A DNA stretch of 64,000 nucleotides. Source: Verrucomicrobiaceae bacterium. Lineage in GTDB: Bacteria > Verrucomicrobiota > Verrucomicrobiia > Verrucomicrobiales > Verrucomicrobiaceae. The notes beneath the pieces are model-generated. The model did not search any database. It was not told the DNA's origin and saw only the letters and a list, made by a program, of their open reading frames with translations. How positions within the stretch are numbered: the first letter of the stretch is position 1; every line of letters begins with the position of its first letter. The stretch lies in NCBI GenBank assembly GCA_021151605.1, contig JAGKWZ010000003.1:1-64000 (forward strand). The letters are read 5' to 3'. Position numbers and translations under genes: made by a program. Of this stretch, positions 45,554 through 53,319 are shown piece by piece.

Positions 45554-46192
45554 ATGCGCACCAGTATTCTCTTTTACCTCACTCTTGCTTTTACGGGAGC
45601 TCTTATTGCTAATCCAATCGCCATCGACTCCGAAAAACGATTCTATCACATGACCGCAGAAAAGGTGATTGTGAACGTGAACGCAGACCATTCACGGGTC
45701 ACGGGTGATTATGTCTTTGCTTTGGGTAAAGATTTCACCCCTGACACACCAGACACCTATGTAGAAATTTCGGTGCCAGTGATACTCAAAGAAAAAGCTG
45801 TCGCGGATTACACGGTCAAATGGGGCAACCCACAACTGAGAGTGCAAAACCATACGATCATATGCCAGCATCGACAAAGCTGGAGCCCTGTCGATTCTCA
45901 TTCCGAGGACCACGTGGAATACTTTGAGACCCGTGTGCCGCTGAAAATGCTTTCGCAAAGGTTCGAAGTGCATGTCAGCTACATACAGCCTCACTTGCCC
46001 TGGCGCGTGTCCGCTTATTTGCCCATGCTGCCGCCAGCTGAAGGCTTGCCTGCAGAGGTCCGCTTCCAGGCTGGCCAGAAGATGCGTCTTCGCAGAGTCG
46101 GTGGATTTTCTTTCTTAAAGCCCAAAGTCAGCGAATTAAGCTTCACGCCTCAGGATCGCAAAATGATCAAGGTCAAAGCTGTAAGAAAGTAG
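45554..46192 (+). CDS. hypothetical secreted protein
   Basis: 212 residues from the ATG at 45554, which begins a signal peptide (MRTSILFYLTLAFTGALIAN); the frame is open back to 45323 inside tatC but is not used. The mature part is beta-rich: FYHMTAEKVIVNVNADHSRVTGDYVFAL, VEISVPVILKEKAVADYTVKWG, FEVHVSYIQPHLPWRVSAYLPML. I do not recognise the family. It is 37 bp upstream of the prolyl oligopeptidase gene on the same strand, so they may form an operon. Confidence 0.72.
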   Translation: MRTSILFYLTLAFTGALIANPIAIDSEKRFYHMTAEKVIVNVNADHSRVTGDYVFALGKDFTPDTPDTYVEISVPVILKEKAVADYTVKWGNPQLRVQNHTIICQHRQSWSPVDSHSEDHVEYFETRVPLKMLSQRFEVHVSYIQPHLPWRVSAYLPMLPPAEGLPAEVRFQAGQKMRLRRVGGFSFLKPKVSELSFTPQDRKMIKVKAVRK

Positions 46193-46229
46193 CCTCTTCC
46201 ATGGATCAAATATCACAACTCACATCTCG

Positions 46230-48338
46230 ATGAAGCTCAGCTTTTTGATCGCTCTCATGCCCGCCTTTGCCCTCGCTGCCGACTCATTAACCTACCCCGT
46301 CACCCGAAAAGACGACAGCGTCATCGACGACTACCACGGCACAAAGGTGGCTGATCCCTATCGCTGGCTGGAAGACGACAACAGCGAGGAAACGAAGGCC
46401 TGGGTGAAGGCGCAGAATGAGGTGACCTTCGGCTTTCTCAAAGCCATCCCTAAGCGCGAGCAGATCCGCGAGCGCCTGCAAAAAGCCTGGAACTACGAGC
46501 GCACGGGCATCCCCTTTGAGCATGGCGGGAAGTGGTTCTTCAATCGCAACTCCGGCCTACAAAACCAGAGCGTGCTGTATGTCGCTGACTCACTCGAAGC
46601 CGAGGCCCGCGTGCTGCTCGATCCAAACACGCTCTCCAAAGAAGGCACGACTTCACTGACCGAAACGGCACCGAGTGACGATGGCAAATGGCTCGTCTAT
46701 GGTGTCTCGAGAGCGGGGAGCGACTGGCAGGAGTTTCGCGTCAAAGACATCGCCACGGGCAAGGACACGGAGGATCTGATCGAGTGGGTGAAGTTTAGCG
46801 GAGCCTCCTGGGCGAAGGACAGCAGCGGCTTTTACTACAGCCGTTACCCGAAGCCGAAGGAAGGTGCGGCACTCACCGAAGCGAACAAGAACCAGACGGT
46901 TTACTTCCACAAACTCGGCACGCCTCAGAGCGAGGATAAACTGATCTACGCCCGCCCCGATCAACCCGATTGGGGTCTGCATGCCTATGTCACTGATGAC
47001 GGACACTACCTCATCTACAGCGTCACCCACGGCACAGACCCGAAGAACCGCTTCTTCTATCAGGACCTGAAGCAGGCCGACGCGAAGGTGATCGAGCTGC
47101 TGAATGACTTCGATGCCTCCTACAGCTTCATCGAAAACGTCGGCACCACCTTCTACTTCCACACTGATCTCAAAGCGCCGCGTTACCGCGTCATCGCCAT
47201 CGACGTGATGAAGCCCGCGAAGGAAAATTGGCGCGAGATCATCCCCGAAGGCGCGGACAAGCTCGACAGCGTCTCCTGCGTCGATGGTCAACTTCTTTGC
47301 AAAAGCCTCAAAGATGCTCGCAGCGCCATGGTGGCCTATGATTTGGAGGGCAAAAAGCTCCGCGACATCGAGCTGCCCGGCATCGGCACCGTCGGTGGCT
47401 TTGGCGGCAAACGCAGCGACAAGATCACGCACTACGCCTTCACCAGCTTCACTACGCCCGGCGCGATCTACCGCTACGATGTCGTCAGCGGGAAGAGCAC
47501 CCTTTGGAAACAGCCGAAGGTCGATTTCGATGCCACGCCCTACGAGACCACACAGGTCTTCGTGAAGAGCAAAGACGGCACGAAGGTGCCCATGTTCCTC
47601 GTTCATAAAAAAGGCCTCAAGCTCGACGGCAACAACGCCACGCTGCTCTACGGCTACGGCGGCTTCGACATCAGCCTCACGCCGAACTTCTCCATCGGTC
47701 GCGCCATCTGGCTGGAACTCGGCGGCGTCTATGCGCTGGCGAATCTGCGCGGCGGCGGCGAATACGGCGCCGAGTGGCATCTCGCCGGCACCAAGCTGCG
47801 GAAGCAGAACGTCTTCGATGACTTCATCGCCTGTGCCGAGTGGCTGCAAAAGGAAGGCTACACCTCGCCGAAAAAGCTCGCCATCATGGGCGGCAGCAAT
47901 GGTGGCTTGCTCGTCGGAGCCTGCATGACCCAGCGCCCTGAACTTTACGGTGCCGCGCTGCCTGCCGTCGGTGTCATGGACATGCTGCGCTTCCACAAAT
48001 TCACCATCGGCTGGGCTTGGAAAAGCGACTACGGCAGCAGCGAAAACGCCGACGAGTTTGCAGCCATCCACGCCTACTCCCCGCTGCACAATTTGAAGCC
48101 CGGCACGCGCTATCCAGCCACCCTCGTCACTACCGCCGACCACGACGACCGCGTCGTCCCCGCCCACAGCTTCAAGTTCGCCGCTAGACTCCAAGAATGC
48201 CACGCCAAAGACGGCCCACCCGTCCTCATCCGCATCGAAACCAGCGCCGGCCACGGCGCCGGTACCGCACTCACGAAGGTCATCGAAGAAACCGCAGACG
48301 AATGGGCCTTCCTCTGGAAGGTGCTGGGGATGGAGTAA
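46230..48338 (+). CDS. prolyl oligopeptidase (S9A family), secreted
   Basis: 702 residues. A signal peptide (MKLSFLIALMPAFALA) precedes a seven-bladed propeller N-domain (start PVTRKDDSVIDDYHGTKVADPYRWLED, the S9A entry) and the alpha/beta-hydrolase domain. The catalytic serine is S556 in MGGSNGGLLV, Asp about D640 in DHDDRVVP and His H675 in AGHGAG, at nearly the same spacing as the porcine enzyme. It cuts peptides after proline. With the POT importer it fits external peptide use. It follows the 45554 gene by 37 bp. Confidence 0.95.
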   Translation: MKLSFLIALMPAFALAADSLTYPVTRKDDSVIDDYHGTKVADPYRWLEDDNSEETKAWVKAQNEVTFGFLKAIPKREQIRERLQKAWNYERTGIPFEHGGKWFFNRNSGLQNQSVLYVADSLEAEARVLLDPNTLSKEGTTSLTETAPSDDGKWLVYGVSRAGSDWQEFRVKDIATGKDTEDLIEWVKFSGASWAKDSSGFYYSRYPKPKEGAALTEANKNQTVYFHKLGTPQSEDKLIYARPDQPDWGLHAYVTDDGHYLIYSVTHGTDPKNRFFYQDLKQADAKVIELLNDFDASYSFIENVGTTFYFHTDLKAPRYRVIAIDVMKPAKENWREIIPEGADKLDSVSCVDGQLLCKSLKDARSAMVAYDLEGKKLRDIELPGIGTVGGFGGKRSDKITHYAFTSFTTPGAIYRYDVVSGKSTLWKQPKVDFDATPYETTQVFVKSKDGTKVPMFLVHKKGLKLDGNNATLLYGYGGFDISLTPNFSIGRAIWLELGGVYALANLRGGGEYGAEWHLAGTKLRKQNVFDDFIACAEWLQKEGYTSPKKLAIMGGSNGGLLVGACMTQRPELYGAALPAVGVMDMLRFHKFTIGWAWKSDYGSSENADEFAAIHAYSPLHNLKPGTRYPATLVTTADHDDRVVPAHSFKFAARLQECHAKDGPPVLIRIETSAGHGAGTALTKVIEETADEWAFLWKVLGME

Positions 48339-48344
48339 GGGGCT

Positions 48345-48659
48345 TCAAGGTGCAGCAGACTCAGCGGACTGATGAAACATGGTGTAGCCTCCGTGGCCGT
48401 CGGCACGGAAGCCATATTCCTTTTGCATGATCTGGGTAGCAGGAGGGCGCTTGAAGCTCACAATCCAGTAGATGTGCTGGCCATCGCCTTCGGCGAGATC
48501 AATGCTTTGCACTTCTGCGGTCGGCTGCTCGGTGAGAAAATGCTTTCGCATGTCTTCACTGCTGGGAAGTGGCTCGATAGTGGACCAGACGGCAATGCCT
48601 AGCGCCACCAGCAGCATAAGGGCTGCTCCAGAGATGAAAAAACAGCCTTTGGAGTTCAT
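48345..48659 (-). CDS. small single-pass membrane protein
   Basis: 104 residues from the ATG at 48659 (MNSKGCFFISGAALMLLVALG); an upstream ATG at 48695 adds 12 residues and lies next to the divergent start region. One membrane helix (about 8-29) is followed by a soluble part (AEVQSIDLAEGDGQHIYWIVSFKRPPATQIMQKEYGF). The family is not recognised. It is convergent with the prolyl oligopeptidase gene (6 bp apart) and divergent from the gene at 48738. Confidence 0.65.
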   Translation of the reverse strand: MNSKGCFFISGAALMLLVALGIAVWSTIEPLPSSEDMRKHFLTEQPTAEVQSIDLAEGDGQHIYWIVSFKRPPATQIMQKEYGFRADGHGGYTMFHQSAESAAP

Positions 48660-48737
48660 GGTGACAACTTTATTCCAGTGAAACGAAAGGTCCACCAGCA
48701 GTCAGACTGCTTGACGATGCGCGGCGCTTTTGATGGG

Positions 48738-50897
48738 ATGAAAGCCATCATGCGGAAAACCTTTGTTCTACTCTCACTGCTCGCAGGAAGTCTTCTTTCA
48801 TGCTCTGCCAAGGATTTGCCGGGCACGGGACCGATGGTCGTTTCTGAAAATGGCATGTTGGAGAAGGACCATCAGGCGCTGCGGATGCGGTGGGCGGAGA
48901 AGCACTTGCTTGCGGATGCGGAAAAGCGCTGGGCGGGCAAGCCCTGGGCGGAGCAGGCGCGGGCGGTGACGATGAAGGGCCTGAAGCTTTGGATTCACGG
49001 CCCGTGGGAGGTCGGGGATGCGGCGAACAAGACGGCCAATGAGGCGAAGGCGCTGATCGCCACGGACTGTGACGAGCCACTGGCCTGCCTGATGGCGCAC
49101 AAGATCTACTGGCAGCTCAAGCAGAGCTGGTGGGGTGGCTATGCAGGGCTTTCCAAATGCTTCAAGATGGCGAATGACCCTGCTTTTTCAGGTGCCTTGA
49201 GAGTCTGGATCATCGACGAGCAGATCGACCACTTTACATCGCTAAACTGGAGCATCGATAAACTGCACACAGGCCAAGTTGAGCGGATCATCGAGGCGCT
49301 AGCGGATGGCAGTTACAGCGCGGAGTTTGGGGCTGTGCTGGTCAGGGATTTCATCGATTGGATGTGGAACACGAAGGAGCTGACACCGGAGTCTTTCGAT
49401 AAGCTGGAGAAGGCGATTCAGGATAGTTCGCACAGCGAGTGGGTGAAGGAGTGTCTTCTGGGGGATGTGAATGTTCACCGTGCGTGGAGTATCCGCGGCA
49501 CTGCATGGGCGGCGGATGTGGAAAAAGAGGCTTGGGAGGGTTTTGCCAAATATCTCGAGATCGCCGGCAAGCACTTGAAGAAGGCCCATGACCTGCAGCC
49601 GGATCGCCCAGAGGCAGCAGCAAGGATGCTTTCTGTTGTTTTGGGGGCTGGCGGCGGTGCTGAGAAGCTTCGTGTTTGGTTCGACCGCGCGATTACTGCG
49701 CAACTCGACTATCGCTGGGCTTACCAGGTACTGATTGAAGCATCGCTCAAGCGCTGGGGCGGCAGTGATGAACTGGTGCTGACCCTGGCGCGGCGTTTTG
49801 CGGAAACGAAACGCTATGACACCACAGTGCCTGAACAGTTCTTCCTGGCCTGCAAACAGATCGCGATGGAGCGTGGAGACGCACGGCAGGTCTTTTCCAG
49901 TGCTGAAGTGAAAGAGACCGCGGTGAGCTTTGCTCGTGGTCTGCTGGAGCATCAGGAATCCAATCCTGCCAAGGCGGCGAGAAACAGCAGTCTCGCAGCC
50001 ATCACGGCCTGGCTGGCGGGTGATGATGAGCTGGCTGGACGTGGGCTGAAAGCGAACAACAACATCATCGAGATGACGGCCTCCAAAGATCTCAATCAAA
50101 TGCTGCATCATCCGAGTGCCCTGCGTTCATCCACCTTTGCCGGAAAAGGAGGCTGGGGTGAGGAACTGCGCCGTCTGGAGCTGCTTTATCGAGGGGGTGA
50201 CAGGGCTGCGACGTTGGACTTCCTGAAAAGCATCCAGCCGGAGAAACTACCCACAGACAATGCGCGGAACTACCTGGAGGAACTACGCACGGTGGCGGAG
50301 TTGCCCGACAAGTTGAAGGACGGGCGCTGGCACTCGCTGCCCGTTTTCCCAGGTCTGACAACATGTCTATGTTCGGGTGGCAGCTGGCGTGTCACGGGCC
50401 CGGGTGAGCTGACTTTCACCGGCAGTGACATCGGCTTCGCAGACTTGGCTTTCCCATTGCAGGTGAAGGAGGCGCTGGAGGTCCGTGGCGTGGTTTCCTA
50501 TGAGTTGATTCCCATCAAAACATGGCAGCGAGATTGGAGCTTTGGCCCGAGCCTGCGCTGGCTGCCAGCACGGCACGGGCCGCTTCAGGCTCCGCATGCA
50601 GTCCGGGGACAGATTTACCACTCGCGGCAAGGTCCTGTGGATGCGCGTGTCACGGGCACATGGAACTACCAGAAGGCCGAGACTCAGGAGTTTGAGCTAA
50701 AGGCGCAGAACATATTCAACGCCAGTCTGCGAGGAGAGATGACGTCATTCATGGTGAATGACTGCTCCATCCCACCGCAGGACATCGCTCCTTTCAAACT
50801 CCGTCATGACAGCGGCTTGGTGGCTCTCACCGCCTTTTATGTGCCGACGGGTGTCAAAATCAAGATCAGCAAACTGGAGGTGAGGCTCGCAGACTGA
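48738..50897 (+). CDS. secreted TPR/DUF4034-like protein with C-terminal beta domain
   Basis: 719 residues from the ATG at 48738 (MKAIMRKTFVLLSLLAGSLLSC); an upstream start at 48678 is less likely. The N-terminus is a signal peptide with LLSC, possibly a lipobox. A long helical, TPR-like region follows (about 70-470), with pieces such as HLKKAHDLQPDRPEAAARMLSV and ARRFAETKRYDTTVPEQF reminiscent of DUF4034-type proteins. The last ~150 residues are a beta domain (FADLAFPLQVKEALEVRGVVSYEL; GVKIKISKLEVRL) like those of DUF1080/concanavalin proteins. The function is unknown. I am moderately sure of the layout. Confidence 0.7.
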   Translation: MKAIMRKTFVLLSLLAGSLLSCSAKDLPGTGPMVVSENGMLEKDHQALRMRWAEKHLLADAEKRWAGKPWAEQARAVTMKGLKLWIHGPWEVGDAANKTANEAKALIATDCDEPLACLMAHKIYWQLKQSWWGGYAGLSKCFKMANDPAFSGALRVWIIDEQIDHFTSLNWSIDKLHTGQVERIIEALADGSYSAEFGAVLVRDFIDWMWNTKELTPESFDKLEKAIQDSSHSEWVKECLLGDVNVHRAWSIRGTAWAADVEKEAWEGFAKYLEIAGKHLKKAHDLQPDRPEAAARMLSVVLGAGGGAEKLRVWFDRAITAQLDYRWAYQVLIEASLKRWGGSDELVLTLARRFAETKRYDTTVPEQFFLACKQIAMERGDARQVFSSAEVKETAVSFARGLLEHQESNPAKAARNSSLAAITAWLAGDDELAGRGLKANNNIIEMTASKDLNQMLHHPSALRSSTFAGKGGWGEELRRLELLYRGGDRAATLDFLKSIQPEKLPTDNARNYLEELRTVAELPDKLKDGRWHSLPVFPGLTTCLCSGGSWRVTGPGELTFTGSDIGFADLAFPLQVKEALEVRGVVSYELIPIKTWQRDWSFGPSLRWLPARHGPLQAPHAVRGQIYHSRQGPVDARVTGTWNYQKAETQEFELKAQNIFNASLRGEMTSFMVNDCSIPPQDIAPFKLRHDSGLVALTAFYVPTGVKIKISKLEVRLAD

Positions 50898-50978
50898 CGG
50901 GTGTCTGTGAAGGCGGGGGAAGTAGCGCCAGAGCTGCTATTGACTCCGCGCCACCAGTCCTGGGGTACATTTTCGCGG

Positions 50979-51611
50979 TCACTCCGCCATCTTCTTTGCC
51001 CTCTTATGCTGGATCACTTCGATGAGGATCGGCAGGATGGAGACAAAGATGATGAGCAGGGAGACCAGCTTGAAGTTGCTCTTGATGATCGGGATGTTCC
51101 CCAGGGCGTAGCCTAGCATGGAAATGCCCGCCACCCAGAGCAGTCCGCCGCCGATGCTGAAGGTCAGGAAGCGCGAGTAGTGCATCTGGCCAAAGCCGGC
51201 GGTGAAGGGGGCAAAGGTGCGCACGATGGGCACGAAGCGGGCGATGATGATGGCACGGCCACCGTGTTTCACGAAGAAGTGCTCCGTCTTGGTGAGGTAG
51301 TCGCGCTTAAACCAACGCCGCGTGACGATCCACGAGCCGCATTTACGACCGATCCAGTAATTCAAGTTATCGCCAATGATCGCCGCAGCTACGAGCAGTG
51401 GGACAATGATCTCGATGCGCAACAGCCCCTGAGCCGCGAGAGCGCCCACAGCGAAGAGCAAGGAATCGCCCGGCAGGAAAGGCGTGACCACGAGCCCTGT
51501 CTCGCAGAAGACGATGGCGAAAAGCAGCACATAGATGGCCGTCCGATGCTCCTCGGCGAAGCCTTGGAGATATTTGTCCACATGGAGAACGTAGTCGATG
51601 AGCTGGGTCAT
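50979..51611 (-). CDS. DedA family membrane protein
   Basis: 210 residues with four to five membrane helices. Family marks: FCETGLVVTPFLPGDSLLFAVGALA (the E..F.PGE/DS.L motif), DNLNYWIGRKCGSWI, FFVKHGGRAIIIARFVPIVRTFAPFTAGF and the final FIGGLLW-type segment. DedA proteins help move lipids or undecaprenyl phosphate across the inner membrane. Monocistronic as far as seen. It is divergent from the CII-like regulator, 89 bp apart. Confidence 0.93.
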   Translation of the reverse strand: MTQLIDYVLHVDKYLQGFAEEHRTAIYVLLFAIVFCETGLVVTPFLPGDSLLFAVGALAAQGLLRIEIIVPLLVAAAIIGDNLNYWIGRKCGSWIVTRRWFKRDYLTKTEHFFVKHGGRAIIIARFVPIVRTFAPFTAGFGQMHYSRFLTFSIGGGLLWVAGISMLGYALGNIPIIKSNFKLVSLLIIFVSILPILIEVIQHKRAKKMAE

Positions 51612-51700
51612 GGCAGAGCGCCGACTGTCCGTTCATTGAGCCTGCGGGCAAACGAAAATCTCGGCGCAAGATTCCTGCTTGCAGAAGATGCCTCTTACGG

Positions 51701-52219
51701 ATGAACATGCCGCGTATGGAATCTCACCAAGTTATCCGAGCCGCTCTGGAGAAAGTTCACGTCAAGGAAGTCGCCGACAAGATGGGCCTCTCGCTTTCCC
51801 TCGTCTATAAATGGGGCGAGCGGCAGGATTCCGACTCCAAAAGCGGCTCCGCCAATCCCCTGGATCGCGTGAAGGAGCTTTACGAGCACACTCAGGACGA
51901 CCACATCGTCCAGTGGCTCTGCAACAAGGCCGATGGTTACTTCGTGAAAAATCCGCCGACTTCGAAGCGCCCTGGACGCGAGGTCATGCCAGCCACGCAG
52001 CAGATCGTGCAGCAGTTTGCGGATCTGCTCTCGGCGATCAGCCATGCCGCCAGCGACAACTGCATCACCAAGGATGAGGCGAAGCACATCCGCCATGAAT
52101 GGGACGAGCTGAAGCGGCTGACGGAGCGCTTTGTGAACTGGTGCGAGCAGGAAGACTTCGTCCATCTGGCTGAGGACCTGAAGGTGAACCGGGTGGGCAA
52201 GAACGACGACAATCGCTAA
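51701..52219 (+). CDS. CII-like helix-turn-helix regulatory protein
   Basis: 172 residues (alternative ATG at 51716). The N-terminal part contains a helix-turn-helix-like segment (RAALEKVHVKEVADKMGLSLSLVYKWGE) that resembles the phage regulatory CII/CP76-type proteins; a helical C-terminal region follows (ATQQIVQQFADLLSAISHAASD; EWDELKRLTERFVNWCEQ). The lack of other phage genes nearby suggests a chromosomal regulator or a remnant. DNA targets are unknown. It is divergent from dedA, 89 bp away, so it may control that gene or itself. Confidence 0.6.
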   Translation: MNMPRMESHQVIRAALEKVHVKEVADKMGLSLSLVYKWGERQDSDSKSGSANPLDRVKELYEHTQDDHIVQWLCNKADGYFVKNPPTSKRPGREVMPATQQIVQQFADLLSAISHAASDNCITKDEAKHIRHEWDELKRLTERFVNWCEQEDFVHLAEDLKVNRVGKNDDNR

Positions 52220-52232
52220 CCTTACTTTCGAT

Positions 52233-52295
52233 ATGAAGACTCTGACCTCTCTGGCGATCATCGCCCTCATCACCGAATCACCATTCAAAATCTAG
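52233..52295 (+). pseudogene. orphan signal-peptide fragment
   Basis: A 20-residue ORF (MKTLTSLAIIALITESPFKI) starts 13 bp after the CII-like stop. Its first 14 residues look like the N-region and hydrophobic core of a signal peptide, then it stops. It may be the 5' stub of a deleted secreted-protein gene. The evidence is slight. Confidence 0.35.
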
Positions 52296-52535
52296 GCGCG
52301 GACAGTGGGGCCGCCAGCAGGTGGCCATGGCGAAAGATACTGAAGGAGTGTGGTCCCTCATACTCCCCGAGATCAAAGCAAGCGTGTGGGAGTAAAGCTT
52401 TATTGTGGACAGGCTATCGATGATCGACCCAGCAATCCCGGCGATGAAGCCGCAGCACAGTCCGAATACGAGCATCCTGCACATTCCCGGACTTCTGGGC
52501 TAGGACTGAAGTCGGATGCCTATCTCCACTTCGGT
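52296..52535. other. intergenic region without a supported gene
   Basis: About 240 bp. A minus-strand ORF here (52278-52484) reads CGFIAGIAGSIIDSL, recalling a DUF92-like or TauE-like membrane segment, but it does not continue convincingly. I see no promoter or terminator that I can defend. Confidence 0.35.
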
Positions 52536-53288
52536 TCAGGCAAGCTGATCCCACAAAAGCTTGATCACCATCGCGAAGACGACCGTGATGAAGATGACGC
52601 GAATGAATGGTGCGCCATGTCTGATCGCCATACCCGCGCCAAGTCTTCCGCCGATGAGCTGCCCCGCGATCATGGCGGCCGCGATGGGGTAATGCACGCG
52701 GTCGGAGGCAACAAAAACGATCAGCGAAGCGAGATTGCTCGTCAGGTTCACCACCTTCGTGAATGCCGTCGCGCGCGTCAGTTCCAGTCCGAGCAGTGAG
52801 ATGCAGGCCATCGCCCAAAACGTGCCAGTGCCGGGGCCGAAGAAACCATCATAAAAGCCGAGCCCACTGCCCGCCAGGCAGGCGAAGGCAGCCAAACTCA
52901 GTCGCGCCTTTGCGGATGTCTTTCCCAAGCTCGGGCTGAGCAGCACATACACCGCGATGCCGAGCAGCATCCACGGCACGATCTTTTTGAGCACCTCATT
53001 GCTCACCTGCGTGACCGTCCAGGTGCCGAGGCAGGCAAACACAAACGTGACCAGCACGGTCAGCCGCACTTGATGCCATGAGACGAGCCCTGCCTTCGCG
53101 TACTTGCGCACAGCCATGAGCGTACCCCAGGTGGACTGCATCTTGTTCGTGCCCAGCGCCATCTGCGGCGGCAAGCCAGCCCACAGCAGCGCAGGCACCG
53201 AGATCAACCCACCTCCACCAGCGATGGAGTCGATGAAGCCCGCGCTAAGGCCGGCGAAGAAGAGGAGGGTGATGGTTTCCCAAGTCAT
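52536..53288 (-). CDS. TauE/SafE-family membrane transporter
   Basis: 250 residues from the ATG at 53288 (MTWETITLLFFAGL); upstream sequence to 53348 is antisense to the kinase gene's end. The first helix and loop AGFIDSIAGGGGLISVPALL is the TauE signature; a second half-repeat contains GLGFYDGFFGPGTGTFWAMA. About eight helices are visible. Members export sulfite, sulfoacetate or other organic anions. The substrate is unknown. It starts 31 bp after the kinase gene on the same strand, so they may be cotranscribed. Confidence 0.93.
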   Translation of the reverse strand: MTWETITLLFFAGLSAGFIDSIAGGGGLISVPALLWAGLPPQMALGTNKMQSTWGTLMAVRKYAKAGLVSWHQVRLTVLVTFVFACLGTWTVTQVSNEVLKKIVPWMLLGIAVYVLLSPSLGKTSAKARLSLAAFACLAGSGLGFYDGFFGPGTGTFWAMACISLLGLELTRATAFTKVVNLTSNLASLIVFVASDRVHYPIAAAMIAGQLIGGRLGAGMAIRHGAPFIRVIFITVVFAMVIKLLWDQLA

Positions 53289-53319
53289 GAGAAAATGGCG
53301 GGAGCATCTTCCTCCGCCA

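Noticed and set aside
45905..45920. Another CCACGTGGAA match resembling parS
   Set aside because: Only one arm fits the consensus (left side AGGA instead of TGTT).
46653..48254. 533-residue minus-strand ORF
   Set aside because: Antisense to the prolyl oligopeptidase with full catalytic triad.
52278..52484. Minus-strand ORF with a DUF92/TauE-like GIAGSIIDSL stretch
   Set aside because: The resemblance covers about ten residues and the frame does not continue with family motifs.
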